Source: Thermoleophilia bacterium (lineage in GTDB: Bacteria; Actinomycetota; Thermoleophilia; Gaiellales; SKUG01). Taken from it: DNA of 34,210 nt. The stretch is from assembly GCA_025964555.1 (NCBI GenBank), contig JAOPYQ010000022.1, positions 1 to 34,210 on the forward strand, in the 5' to 3' direction. Below are positions 16,136 to 25,248 of the stretch, piece by piece (position 1 is the stretch's first letter; each line of letters begins with the position of its first letter). A model generated the notes under the pieces. It saw nothing but the letters and a program-made list of their open reading frames with translations. It had not been told where the DNA came from and searched no databases. The position numbers and the translations under genes are program-made.

Positions 16136-19100
16136 CTAGGGGTTCGCCACGGCGGTGAGGGTCATGACGCCGTCGTAGGAGCCCGCCGCCTGCCCGAGGC
16201 CGGGGTTGGCACGCCAGGTCACCACGACGGAGTCGGTGCCCGGGTCGTAGGTCTGGCGCTCGTGCAGCAGCACGTCGGACGTTCCTTCGAGCGCGGTGTA
16301 GAGATTGTTGGCAGACACGTCGGCCTCCGCGAAGCCGCCGGGTGGCGTGCCCCATTTCGCGAGGCGATTGCCGGTGGCACTGCGCACGGTCAGGCCGTAG
16401 AAGCCGGCGACGTTCGCGTTCCACGGGGCGGGAGCCGTCACGCCGTCCTGGCGGTCGAGGATGGTGGGTCCGCCGCCGATTCGCTCGAGGCCCCAGGTGT
16501 CGCTCTCGTCGCGGGCCAGGAGCTGGTAACCGCCTGCCGCGTTGGTGCTGACCTGGATCGTGGACGAGCCGAACGCGTCCGCGCCGGGCAGCGTCGATCC
16601 GAATGCCACCGCGCCGCCGACGCTCACGTTGATCGACGTGGTGTTGGTCGTCTCGAACCAGTCGATCGCCTGGTCGGTCCAGTAGTCGTTGTTGACCGTG
16701 TTGTAGCGCGAGCGTTGCCAGTAGCGCGCGCCTTGGCGCAGGATCTCGGGCGCGCCGGCGTAGGTGCGGTCCTCGCAGCGCGTCGCCGTGGTGCAGTTGG
16801 CGCCGAGCGCGGTGGAGGGGAGCGTCCATAGCTCCTCGAGGTGTGCACGCCTGGTCCTGAAGTAGCCGAGGATCGCCCCCGCGTCGTAGGCGACCGGCGC
16901 GAAGCGGACCTCGTCGATCGATCCGCGGAAGTGCTGGTCGCCGAGGCCTCCGCGACCAATCGTGATCTGGTCGGCACCCGTCTTCGCCGGCGCGGCGCTG
17001 GCGGTCGGCCCGGCCGTCAGTACCCCGTCGACGTAGAGGCGGAGCGCGTTCGTCGATGTCACCGTCATCGCCGCGTAGTGCCACTGACCGTCGAGCAGGC
17101 CCACCGCTGTGCTGCACGCGCCGATGAGCGCGTTGCTCGTGTTCGCGTAGTAGGCGCAGATCTTGTTCGCAGCGCGATCCCACTCGAGCGAGTAGTTGCA
17201 TCGGGCGGCGCCACCGCAGTTGGTGTCGCTCTTGTCCACCATCATGGGGAAGGTGTCGTTGCCGATGTTCGTCGTGTTGAACCACAGGTCGAGCGTGAAG
17301 TCGTTTGCCTTCCGCAACGGAGCTGCATCCGCCACCGTGCCGAACCGGCCATCGGCAGCGAAGGTCGCGGCAGTACCGAATCGTCCCGGTGCGTAGGGCT
17401 GCAGTCCGGTCCAGGTCACGGCATTCGTCGACTGGCCGTCCGTGTCGGCTGCCGTGCTCGAGTCGAGGTGCCAGACACCGCCGGCATGCTCGGGCGGTGT
17501 CGTCCACGTCGCCGTCTCCTGGCGATCCATGGTGACGCCGGCGACGTTCGACCATGAGGTGTGGAACGCGGTCGAGTTGATCGCGGGCGAGCTCGTTGCG
17601 GACGGGTTGAGGCGACCGGTGCCTGCCTGGGCGTTGAGGTCGTCGCCGAACATGGTGGTCGGTGCCGGGCAGGTCGCCGGGATGGTGAAGCTGATCTCGC
17701 TGGAGATGACCGACTGCGCGTTCCAGTCCTCGGCGCGGACCCGGACGAACTTCGTGCCGGGGGTGGCGAAGGAGAGGTCGTAGGTGTGCGTCAGTCCCGT
17801 GTACGTGGGGTCGATGTTCTGGTTTGCATAGCCGGCGACCCACGAGGCGCGGGTGACGGTGTCCCAGCGGATCTCGGTCGTGGTGGATTCCGAGGTGGTC
17901 CAGGAGATCGTGGCGGTGCCGTCACAGCGCACGGTTGCGGTGGGGGCGACCGTGATCGTCGGAGCCGTGGCGTCGACCCAGCGCATGAGGCGCCCGTGAT
18001 AGGCGACTGAAACCCAGACCTTGCCGGCCGCCGCGGTGACGCCCGATGGGGCGTCCACGCGGTTCTGTCCGGTGGTGGTGACGGAGCACCCGATGCCGAC
18101 CTGCCCGGACGATGCCAGCACCGAGCCGCTCGTGGGCAGCGGATCGAGGTACCGCACCGAACAATCCTCGTCCCAGAGCACGCCACCGCCGGCGAGCTGG
18201 ACGTCGTTCGTGTTCTCGGTGATGGTGCCGATTGCCCTCGATGTGAAGTTCGCCTGCCCGATCACGACGTCAGCGGCCTGGCCGTTGACGACCGTGGTGT
18301 GGTCGTTCCACACCAGCACACGGTGGTTGTCCTGGTCGGCGACGGCGAGGCGGCCGCGCGAATCGACGCTCACGCCATAGGGGTTGTCGAGGCGGTTGGC
18401 GGCGAGACCCCCGTTGAAGCTCGTGAAGTTTGATTGGCCCAGCACGCGATCCGCGGCCTTGCCGTTCGCGGGTGTCAGCCAGAAATTGCGGTAGATGAGG
18501 ACACGGTCGTTCGTCTTCTCCGATACGAACACGTCGATGCCGTCGCTCGTGACGTCGGTTGGTTTGTCGACGCCGGTCTGGGTCGCTGCGCCGGACGACG
18601 ACGTGAAGTTCGGCTGGCCGAGGACGTAGTCCGGCGAATCCGTGTCGGTGGTCGGCAGTGTCAGCCACACCAGCACGCGATCGTTCTCGGTGTCGGCGAC
18701 GAGCAGCTTCGTCCCGTCCGTCCAGACGCCCTTCGATTCGAACAGGGTCGATGCCGACAGCGAGTTGCTCGGGCCGTTCATGCCGGAACGATCACGGGCG
18801 GCCTGTCCGTATCGGAGTGAGAAGGCCTCGTTGTCGGCGACCGGTGCCGTGGACCATATGCGCAGCGCCGACTCTGCCGGTTCCAATGCGACGAGCATCC
18901 CGTTCGCGGCCGTCGCGACGCGGGTCCCGAACGACGTGGCGACCGTGGAACCGGCCACCATCTGGAACACGTTGTCATCCGTGCCGTCCATCGGGGTGTT
19001 CGCAGTGAAGGTCGTGTGGCCCAGGACCCGGTTCGCCGCCGTGCCCGTGGCGAGGGACGGAAAACGCAGGACGCGGTGGTTCTCGACATCGGCCACCCAG

Positions 19101-20329
19101 AGCTGGGTGCCTTCGAACGAGATGCCGGCCGGATAGTCGAGGGAGTTCGCGGCGGCGACCCCTGTGGCGCGGTTCCTGTTGCAGGCCGCGAGGCTCGTCT
19201 GTCCCAGGACGCTGGTCGCGGACGCGCCGTCGACGGCGGTGGTCGGCCACGCGTTGAAGATCGCAACGCGGCTCTGGTGCTCGGCGGAGATGGCAAGTCG
19301 ATGCGCCGCACCCGTGCCGGTCGTCGTGACGGCTGAGGGGTAGCTGAGCTTGTCGGCCGCGCACGTCGTGGAGGTGCCCGTCATCGTGGTCTGCCCGAGG
19401 ACGTTGTTCGCCGGTGCGCCATCTACCGCGGGCCACGAGGACCAGATGAGCACTCGGTTGTTCATGGAGTCGGTGACGTAGAGATACGAGCCGTCGAACC
19501 ACACGCCCTTGGGGTTGTTCATCGTGTTGGCGGCCGCACTGCCGCCCCGGTTGGCGAGCACGGAGGTGAAGTTCGCCTGGCCGAGGACGTGATCTGCGGC
19601 CTGGCCGGTGGCCGGGAACGAGTCCCACAGCAGGACGCGATGGTTTCCCGAGTCGGCGACGGCTACCTTGATCCCGTCGGTCCACACCGACGACGGCGAA
19701 TCCAGCGTGTTTGCCGCAGCAGTTCCGCCGCGGTCCGCACCACAGGCGTTCCCGGCAGACTGGCCGAGGAAGATGGTTCCGGTCGGGCCGTCGGTGGTCT
19801 GCTCCGTGGGCATCATCACGACGCGATGGCTGTAGCGGTCGGCGATGGCGAGGCTGCCAGTTCCATACGACATGATCTGCTCGACCCGATCCGCGCCCCC
19901 GCTGCACGTGATGTTCCACGAGGCCTGGGACGCATCGCTCTTCATGAGCACGTTGGTCATGACCGCGCCATCGGTGGCCGGCGTCGCACCCCAGCGCATG
20001 AGACGATTGCTGATCGTGTCCGCCACGTACACGCTCCCCGAGGAGTCGACCGTGACGCCGTTCGGGGCGTACATGCCGTACGCCATGTTGGCGGCGGAGT
20101 GATAGGTCTTGGAGGTCCAGGCTCCAGCGGGCGCTCCCAGCTGCAGCTCCGCGTTCTGGCTCACGGTGAAGTTGAGCGCCCAGGTCGATGGAGCCCCGAC
20201 GAGCGCCATCATCAGCACCGTCGCCGCGATCGCCGTCGCGTACGTGAGCGAGCGCGCCGCTCGCGTGCCCAGGGCGCGCACGCACGAGCGCGGAGCGCAT
20301 CGCGGGCGTGTCAATGGAGCGCGGGGCAT
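16136..20329 (-). CDS. large secreted NHL-repeat / LamG-domain protein
   Basis: 1,397 residues from the ATG at 20329, with TGGAAGCG upstream. Residues 1-51 are a basic N-region and Sec signal (ATVLMMALVGAPSTWA). About nine NHL-type repeats follow to roughly residue 780; each has an ADxxNHRVLxW strand and a VLGQxNFTS turn (for example VLGQANFTS, VLGQPNFTS, VLGQSNFTS), forming one or two beta-propellers. An FN3-like domain (780-880) comes next, then a LamG/concanavalin-like domain (about 950-1150: FTLDLWFNT, WHYAAMTV, LRLYVDGVL, GSIDEVRF), then a C-terminal beta region ending GLGQAAGSYDGVMTLTAV. It is probably an extracellular adhesion or carbohydrate-binding protein. No catalytic site is seen. 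Confidence 0.88.
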   Translation of the reverse strand: MPRAPLTRPRCAPRSCVRALGTRAARSLTYATAIAATVLMMALVGAPSTWALNFTVSQNAELQLGAPAGAWTSKTYHSAANMAYGMYAPNGVTVDSSGSVYVADTISNRLMRWGATPATDGAVMTNVLMKSDASQASWNITCSGGADRVEQIMSYGTGSLAIADRYSHRVVMMPTEQTTDGPTGTIFLGQSAGNACGADRGGTAAANTLDSPSSVWTDGIKVAVADSGNHRVLLWDSFPATGQAADHVLGQANFTSVLANRGGSAAANTMNNPKGVWFDGSYLYVTDSMNNRVLIWSSWPAVDGAPANNVLGQTTMTGTSTTCAADKLSYPSAVTTTGTGAAHRLAISAEHQSRVAIFNAWPTTAVDGASATSVLGQTSLAACNRNRATGVAAANSLDYPAGISFEGTQLWVADVENHRVLRFPSLATGTAANRVLGHTTFTANTPMDGTDDNVFQMVAGSTVATSFGTRVATAANGMLVALEPAESALRIWSTAPVADNEAFSLRYGQAARDRSGMNGPSNSLSASTLFESKGVWTDGTKLLVADTENDRVLVWLTLPTTDTDSPDYVLGQPNFTSSSGAATQTGVDKPTDVTSDGIDVFVSEKTNDRVLIYRNFWLTPANGKAADRVLGQSNFTSFNGGLAANRLDNPYGVSVDSRGRLAVADQDNHRVLVWNDHTTVVNGQAADVVIGQANFTSRAIGTITENTNDVQLAGGGVLWDEDCSVRYLDPLPTSGSVLASSGQVGIGCSVTTTGQNRVDAPSGVTAAAGKVWVSVAYHGRLMRWVDATAPTITVAPTATVRCDGTATISWTTSESTTTEIRWDTVTRASWVAGYANQNIDPTYTGLTHTYDLSFATPGTKFVRVRAEDWNAQSVISSEISFTIPATCPAPTTMFGDDLNAQAGTGRLNPSATSSPAINSTAFHTSWSNVAGVTMDRQETATWTTPPEHAGGVWHLDSSTAADTDGQSTNAVTWTGLQPYAPGRFGTAATFAADGRFGTVADAAPLRKANDFTLDLWFNTTNIGNDTFPMMVDKSDTNCGGAARCNYSLEWDRAANKICAYYANTSNALIGACSTAVGLLDGQWHYAAMTVTSTNALRLYVDGVLTAGPTASAAPAKTGADQITIGRGGLGDQHFRGSIDEVRFAPVAYDAGAILGYFRTRRAHLEELWTLPSTALGANCTTATRCEDRTYAGAPEILRQGARYWQRSRYNTVNNDYWTDQAIDWFETTNTTSINVSVGGAVAFGSTLPGADAFGSSTIQVSTNAAGGYQLLARDESDTWGLERIGGGPTILDRQDGVTAPAPWNANVAGFYGLTVRSATGNRLAKWGTPPGGFAEADVSANNLYTALEGTSDVLLHERQTYDPGTDSVVVTWRANPGLGQAAGSYDGVMTLTAVANP

Positions 20330-20498
20330 CGCGCTTCCATCGGCAGTCCCGGCGGAAAACCTGACGGCGTGCAGCCTTGCAGGGCCGTCTCGGTCCCGGA
20401 CGATGGGCGAACCGACGCGAAACCGACGACGGCATGCGGCCGCAACCAAGCGCCGATCAGGCGGCTTGCATCGCCAATCCATCGATGCACGGTGCGCG

Positions 20499-20504
20499 TA
20501 TGAT
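20499..20504 (+). promoter_or_regulatory. putative -10 box of the epimerase gene
   Basis: TATGAT lies 32 nt before the ATG at 20537, leaving a short leader that carries GACGAGGCGG as ribosome-binding site. No clear -35 is seen. Confidence 0.4.
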
Positions 20505-20536
20505 CGAGGGACTTCCGAGCGACGAGGCGGTATTCG

Positions 20537-21439
20537 ATGCGAGTCCTGATGAGCGGTGCCAGCGGCATGATCGGCACCGCGATCCGCGAACAGCTGGAGT
20601 CCCGCGGCGACGAGGTGGGTGCGCTCGTTCGCGGTGGCACGTCGAGCGGGCTGGACGTCGCATGGGATCCCGCAACGCAGACGCTCGACACCGACGCGCT
20701 CGCGGCGGGAGGCTTCGACGCCGTCGTGCACCTCGCCGGCGAGCCGCTGCTCGGGCGCTGGACCGAGGAGAAGCGCGCTGCGATCCGATCGAGCCGCATC
20801 GGCGGCACGTCGCTGCTCGCGAACGCGATCGCAGCCCTCGATCGCCGACCGGCGACCTTCGCGGTCGCGAGTGCGACCGGCATCTTCGGCAACCGCGGCG
20901 ACGAGCTGCTGACCGACCAGTCCGACCCCGGGGGAGGGTTCCTCGCCGGCGTCGTGCAGGAATGGGAAGCCGCTGCCGATCCGGCCCGCGATGCCGGGAT
21001 CCGGACCGTGCACCTGCGCATGTCCGCGGTGCAGTCGCCGAAGGGCGGCGCGCTCGGCCAGCAGCTGCTTCCCTTCAAGCTGGGCCTCGGCGGGCGATTC
21101 GGTTCCGGACGCCAGTGGACGCCCTGGATCGGGCTCACGGAGGTCGCCAACATGTGGTGCTTCGCGCTCGACCACGACGAGGTCGAAGGACCGATCAACG
21201 CGATCGGACCGACACCGATCCGCAACAGCGACTACGTGCGCGCACTGGGTCGAGCCGTGCATCGACCCACGATCCTGCCTACTCCCGTGCCCGCGGTGAA
21301 GCTCGTCTACGGCAGCCAGCTCGTGGACGAGATGCTGCTGTACAGCCAGAAGGCCGTCCCGGCCCGGCTCGAGGCGCTCGGGTACGAGTTCCTCGATCGC
21401 ACCATCGAATCTGCGTTGCAGCGAGAGCTCGCGCGGTAG
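20537..21439 (+). CDS. TIGR01777 family epimerase (SDR39U1-like, YfcH-like)
   Basis: 300 residues. An extended short-chain dehydrogenase of the atypical TIGR01777 group: N-terminal nucleotide-binding motif MSGASGMIGTAI, the characteristic VVHLAGEPLLGRWTEEKRAAIRSSRIGGT block, ATGIFGNRG in place of a standard YxxxK, then GLGGRFGSGRQWTPWI and a C-terminal YGSQLVDEMLLYSQKAVPARLEALGYEF tail. These are the family hallmarks. The substrate is unknown for the family; a sugar-nucleotide or related epimerase is the usual label. It is divergent from the NHL/LamG gene and 33 bp upstream of the DNA methyltransferase. Confidence 0.93.
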   Translation: MRVLMSGASGMIGTAIREQLESRGDEVGALVRGGTSSGLDVAWDPATQTLDTDALAAGGFDAVVHLAGEPLLGRWTEEKRAAIRSSRIGGTSLLANAIAALDRRPATFAVASATGIFGNRGDELLTDQSDPGGGFLAGVVQEWEAAADPARDAGIRTVHLRMSAVQSPKGGALGQQLLPFKLGLGGRFGSGRQWTPWIGLTEVANMWCFALDHDEVEGPINAIGPTPIRNSDYVRALGRAVHRPTILPTPVPAVKLVYGSQLVDEMLLYSQKAVPARLEALGYEFLDRTIESALQRELAR

Positions 21440-21459
21440 GCGACCTCCGATCGCGTCGG

Positions 21460-21465
21460 TACGAT
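21460..21465 (+). promoter_or_regulatory. putative -10 box for leaderless DNA methyltransferase
   Basis: TACGAT lies 7 nt before the GTG at 21473 with no Shine-Dalgarno between, so the transcript would start at the GTG. It sits in the 33-bp gap after the epimerase gene. Confidence 0.45.
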
Positions 21466-21472
21466 CACGCGT

Positions 21473-23083
21473 GTGACGACGTTCGCTGACCGGATCGACG
21501 TGATCGACGCGCGGGTGCGCGACAGCTCGATGAGCGCGGACGCGGCGCTCGCAGAATTGACAGCCGGCGCCCAGGTCCGTGGCGGTCTCGAGGGACGGCG
21601 CGCCGATGGCGCGTTCTTCACGGACCAGGACGTCGCGCTGCACCTCGCGCGGCGCGCGATCGCCGCCGTGCTGCTCGAGGCCGGCGGCACCGCCGCGGAT
21701 CGCGTCGACGAACACCTGGCGGCAGGTGACGACCTGGTCGCGCTCGTGCTCGATGCGACCCACGATCTCGACGTGCGCGACGCGATCGTCGACCGGCTCG
21801 GCTCGCTCGTGGTGCTCGATCCCAGCTGCGGGGCCGGCGCGTTCCTGCACGCTGCCTGGGCCGTGCTGACGCACCTGGACGACGCGCTCGAGGCCGGCGT
21901 CATCTCGGCCAGCCAGCTGTGCGGCATCGACGTGGACGTGGACGCGGCGCGCGCCTGCTCGCTCTCGCTCGAGCTCGTCACGACCGGGCGGCCGGGACGC
22001 GCACGCATCGAGGTCGCCGACTCCGAGCTGGAGGCGCCGCGATGCGCGGCGAACGTCCTCCTCGGCAATCCGCCGTTCGTGCGGGCGAGCGCGGGGCCCG
22101 GACATGCGGACCTGGTGACGAGCGACGTGCCGAACCGCTCCGCGTGGATCGTCGAGCGTGCACTCCGGTCGGCGGCTGCCGGTGCGCGGGTGGCGTTCGT
22201 GCTGCCCGTGTCGACGTCGTGCACGGACGCGTTCCAGCCGGCGCGCGACAGCTGGGAGCAGGCATGCTCGACCGTGCTGACGAGCCACTTCGACACGATT
22301 CCCGCGACCCTCTTCGCGGGCGTCGTCCAGCGGCTGTCGATCTTCGAGGGACGACGACGATCGTCGGACGGCGAAGCGCCGGCGCGATGGTTCACCTCGC
22401 GCTACCACCGCTGGCTGCGCGAGGAACGCGTGGGCCTGCTCGAGCGGGTGCGCCACGTGCCGCTGCCGACCGCGACCGTCGGCGGGTCGCTCGCCAAGAT
22501 CGGCGAGCCGGTGGAGGCGCGCCTGCTCGAGCGGCTGTTCCGGCATGCGCCCGCTGGCCGGATGTTCGCGCGGCCGGGGGAGGGCTCGGCGCGCGTGCTG
22601 TACAAGCGTCGCTGGTCGTATTTCCTGCTGTTCACCGACTTCGTGCCGGAGCTGTGGGACGCGAGCGGGGAGCTGCGGGTGCCGTCGGAGCTCAAGGCGA
22701 TCGACGTGGACGATCCGCTCGATGCCGGGGTGCTGCTCGCGACGTACTCGAGCACGCTGTTCTGGTGGTACTTCTCGGTGTTCACCGACAACCGCAACGT
22801 CAACCGGCGCGACCTGCACGCGTTCCCGGTGCCGGAGCTCGACGACGGCGCTCGCGCGGAGCTCGCGGCGCTCGCGGAGGAGCTGATGGTCGCCTTGCGG
22901 GCGTGCTCGGTGGTGCGCACCTGCACCTATCGCTCGGTCGGCACGATCCGCAACACGTACTTCCGCCAGGGGGCGACGCGGCCCGTGATCGATCGAATCG
23001 ACGCGGCGCTGGCGCGCGCGTACGGCATGTCGGGCGACGAGCTCGAGTTCGTGCTCGACTTCGAGCGACGCTTCCGCTCCTGA
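21473..23083 (+). CDS. solitary N6-adenine DNA methyltransferase (Eco57I / type IIG-like)
   Basis: 536 residues, GTG start. Motif X GAFFTDQDVA (46-55), motif I VVLDPSCGAGAFL (113-125), acidic GIDVDVDAA (151-159) and catalytic motif IV NVLLGNPPFVRAS (194-206) identify an amino-methyltransferase acting on adenine in DNA with SAM. A target-recognition-like region follows (SAKIGE-like turn, YKRRWSYFLLF, TLFWWYFSVFTDNRNVNRRDL), and the C-terminus (YGMSGDELEFVLDFERRFR) matches the end of Eco57I/PglX-type enzymes. It is shorter than true type IIG proteins. No PD-(D/E)XK nuclease motif is visible in it, and no restriction gene is next to it. An epigenetic or orphan defence role is inferred. Confidence 0.85.
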   Translation: MTTFADRIDVIDARVRDSSMSADAALAELTAGAQVRGGLEGRRADGAFFTDQDVALHLARRAIAAVLLEAGGTAADRVDEHLAAGDDLVALVLDATHDLDVRDAIVDRLGSLVVLDPSCGAGAFLHAAWAVLTHLDDALEAGVISASQLCGIDVDVDAARACSLSLELVTTGRPGRARIEVADSELEAPRCAANVLLGNPPFVRASAGPGHADLVTSDVPNRSAWIVERALRSAAAGARVAFVLPVSTSCTDAFQPARDSWEQACSTVLTSHFDTIPATLFAGVVQRLSIFEGRRRSSDGEAPARWFTSRYHRWLREERVGLLERVRHVPLPTATVGGSLAKIGEPVEARLLERLFRHAPAGRMFARPGEGSARVLYKRRWSYFLLFTDFVPELWDASGELRVPSELKAIDVDDPLDAGVLLATYSSTLFWWYFSVFTDNRNVNRRDLHAFPVPELDDGARAELAALAEELMVALRACSVVRTCTYRSVGTIRNTYFRQGATRPVIDRIDAALARAYGMSGDELEFVLDFERRFRS

Positions 23084-23125
23084 CGACGGGCGTGGGGTCG
23101 CGCGTCGGGGCGCGTCAGTCGCGTG

Positions 23126-23455
23126 TCAGCCGAACTGGGCGCTGATGATGTCGAAGCCGATCGACTCGCACATGAGCAGCAGCACGGTCGCAGGCGTTCG
23201 CAGCACCCACGGCGCGCGCCAGGATCGCCCCGTGCGCTCGGCGACCTGGTTGACGACCGCGACCAGGATGAGCGTGAAGATGCAGATCCAGCGCGCGATG
23301 ACGAACGCGTAGTTCCAGCGCACGTCCGTGGAGATCGCCACGGCGAGGCCGACGAGCGCGGCGAGCGCAGTGACGACGAGCGAGCATGCCACCACCTCGC
23401 CGATGCGGCGCGCTCGAGTGCGGGGGCGCGGCAGGGCGGCGTCGAGGTCACGCAT
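23126..23455 (-). CDS. small membrane protein of unknown function
   Basis: 109 residues starting at MRDLDAALPRPR; the start overlaps the end of the metallophosphoesterase gene by 8 bp, so it is the last gene of a three-gene operon. A basic N-terminus is followed by three hydrophobic segments: IGEVVACSLVVTALAALVGL, FVIARWICIFTLILVAVV and a weaker APWVLRTPATVLLLM. I recognise no family. It is probably an inner-membrane protein working with the SDR and phosphoesterase upstream, perhaps in lipid handling; this is inference from gene order. Confidence 0.75.
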   Translation of the reverse strand: MRDLDAALPRPRTRARRIGEVVACSLVVTALAALVGLAVAISTDVRWNYAFVIARWICIFTLILVAVVNQVAERTGRSWRAPWVLRTPATVLLLMCESIGFDIISAQFG

Positions 23456-24317
23456 CGAGCACGACGAGCTCGGGCGGGCAGAACGCGCGCACGCTGACGG
23501 TCGAATAGCCCACGCCGGACGTGGTGTAGACCCAACGCGTGTCGCGGTCGGTGCGGTGCGTGGTCGCGAGCGTGGAGAGGTCGTCCTGGTCGACGTCGAC
23601 CTCGTAGAGGCGGCACGGGAACGGCTCGGAGAAGCGCGGCATGTGCATGCGCGCGGTCCAGTCCCCGAACACGGGCGTGCGCACCTGGCCACAGTGCGTG
23701 TGGCCGGCCAGGTGCAGGACGTGCTCGTGGAACGTCGCGATGAAGGGCTCGTGGCCGAGCACGATCACGTCTGCGTCGCTCGGGATGTCGCGCAGCGCGG
23801 CGTCGGCGTCTGCGCCGGGACCGGTCGAGTTGCGCCGGGTCCAGCACGAGTCGATGCCTGCGAGCCAGACGCCGTCGCGTGCGTCGTCGACGAGGTCCGC
23901 GAGCGGCAGCGCGCGATTGGTCAGCACCTCGACGCCGGCCGATTCCAGCGCGGTCTGCACGTAGGCGGCATCGCACCAGTGGTCGTGGTTGCCGAGCACC
24001 GCTGCGGTCGGCGCCGCGATGCGGGCGTACTCGGTCGCCGACCAGTCGATCGCGGTCACGTCGTCGCCCACGAAGTCGCCGAGCAGCACGACGAGGTCGA
24101 TGTCCTGGACTTCGTTGATGGCGTCCACGACGCGCGCCACGTGCGGCTGCGGGAACCAGTCGTCGCGAGCGTGGATGTCGCTCGCCATGAGGATGCGCAC
24201 GCCCAGGTCGAGCCCGCGCGATCGCAGGTCGACGTGGCGCACGCGCAGCGTGTCGATCGTCCGTCGCTGGATGAACGGTCGGGTAGGGGCGAGGAGTGCG
24301 TCGAAGAGTGCGCTCAC
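23448..24317 (-). CDS. calcineurin-like metallophosphoesterase
   Basis: 289 residues from the GTG at 24317, whose GTGA overlaps the stop of the SDR gene. Metal-ligand motifs run in order: LMASDIHARDDW (D-x-H), DLVVLLGDFVGDD (GD), AVLGNHDHWCD (GNHD), VIVLGHEPF (GH-like) and LHLAGHTHCGQV (GHTH). All five phosphoesterase blocks are therefore present and the two-metal site is intact. It resembles the YkuE/YaeI group, membrane-associated phosphodiesterases of lipids, but has no clear N-terminal membrane anchor. The next gene encodes a membrane protein that could anchor it. Substrate not readable from sequence. Confidence 0.9.
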   Translation of the reverse strand: MSALFDALLAPTRPFIQRRTIDTLRVRHVDLRSRGLDLGVRILMASDIHARDDWFPQPHVARVVDAINEVQDIDLVVLLGDFVGDDVTAIDWSATEYARIAAPTAAVLGNHDHWCDAAYVQTALESAGVEVLTNRALPLADLVDDARDGVWLAGIDSCWTRRNSTGPGADADAALRDIPSDADVIVLGHEPFIATFHEHVLHLAGHTHCGQVRTPVFGDWTARMHMPRFSEPFPCRLYEVDVDQDDLSTLATTHRTDRDTRWVYTTSGVGYSTVSVRAFCPPELVVLDA

Positions 24318-25207
24318 GGGGTCTGTTCCTGCTCGAGGGGTGCGTGCAGCCTCGCACGCATGCCGGTGCGGGCCGCTCGTTCGAGCAGGGCCCGGATGCT
24401 CCACGGCGCGAGGCCACGCAGCAGTGGAATGGGGGCGTAGGTGCGAGGTCGCACGGGGGCGGGGCCGCCGCGGCGGCGTGCGGCGCGCTCGCAGGTGCGG
24501 GCGATCACCTCGACGTTGGAGGCGAGCACGCGACGACCGAACCGCGACCGCGCCAATCGGGCGTGCGGCCAGCCAGGCGTCGGCACCGGCCCGGGATGGA
24601 CGCAGGCGACGTGCACGTCGAAGCGTGACTGCGACGCGCGCAGCGCCTCGGAGAATCCGGTGAGGGCCCACTTGGTGGAGCTGTAGACCTCGGAGTCGGG
24701 CGTGCCGATGAGTCCGGCGACGCTCGAGATGTTGACGATCGAGCCGCGCGATGCGCGCAGCAGCGGCAGCAGCTCGTGGCACAGCGCGATCGGCGCGCGC
24801 AGGTTGAGCGCGAGCATGCGGTCGGCGTCCCGCATCGTGGTCGGCGCGTCGAAGGACTGGTCGCCACCGACGCCGGCGTTGTTGACCAGCACGTCGAGAC
24901 GGCCAGCCTTCGCGCGGATCGCCGCGACGAGCGTGTCGATGCCGTCCGCGGTTGCGAGGTCGCAGGCGACGCACAGCACGGTCGCTGCGGAGTCGCCGGT
25001 GCCGGCCCGGCCGGTGGTGGTGCGGTCTCGCGCGCGTTCGGTCGCCTCGGAGGTCTCGCGCAGCTCGTGCTCGCGGCGCGCGGTGAGCACGAGGTGCGCG
25101 TCCCGGCGGCGTGCGAACTCGATTGCCGTGGCACGACCGATCCCGCTCGACGCGCCGGTCACGAGCACGACCGGGCGACCGTCATCCGCGATGTCGAGGG
25201 TCTCCAT
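24314..25207 (-). CDS. short-chain dehydrogenase/reductase
   Basis: 297 residues starting at METLDIADDGRP, with AGGATC upstream. Classical SDR: cofactor motif VLVTGASSGIGRATAIEF, VLVNNAGVGG, catalytic Ser in IVNISSVAGL and the YSSTK motif (Tyr and Lys). A C-terminal extension (APIPLLRGLAPWSIRALLERAARTG) resembles the tail of membrane-associated SDRs that act on lipids. There is a short insert in the region ERARDRTTTGRAGTGDSAA. It is the first gene of an operon with the phosphoesterase and the small membrane protein. Substrate unknown. Confidence 0.9.
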   Translation of the reverse strand: METLDIADDGRPVVLVTGASSGIGRATAIEFARRRDAHLVLTARREHELRETSEATERARDRTTTGRAGTGDSAATVLCVACDLATADGIDTLVAAIRAKAGRLDVLVNNAGVGGDQSFDAPTTMRDADRMLALNLRAPIALCHELLPLLRASRGSIVNISSVAGLIGTPDSEVYSSTKWALTGFSEALRASQSRFDVHVACVHPGPVPTPGWPHARLARSRFGRRVLASNVEVIARTCERAARRRGGPAPVRPRTYAPIPLLRGLAPWSIRALLERAARTGMRARLHAPLEQEQTP

Positions 25208-25248
25208 GGGAGCGATCCTGACAGGTGCGGCGTCGCATCCGTCGGTGC

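Noticed and set aside
20330-22819. Upstream in-frame extension of the NHL/LamG gene to 22819
   Set aside because: It would run antisense through the epimerase and methyltransferase genes; the signal peptide right after the ATG at 20329 sets the real start.
21473-25207. Defence island around the adenine methyltransferase
   Set aside because: No nuclease, helicase, toxin or other defence gene is adjacent; neighbours are metabolic and membrane genes.
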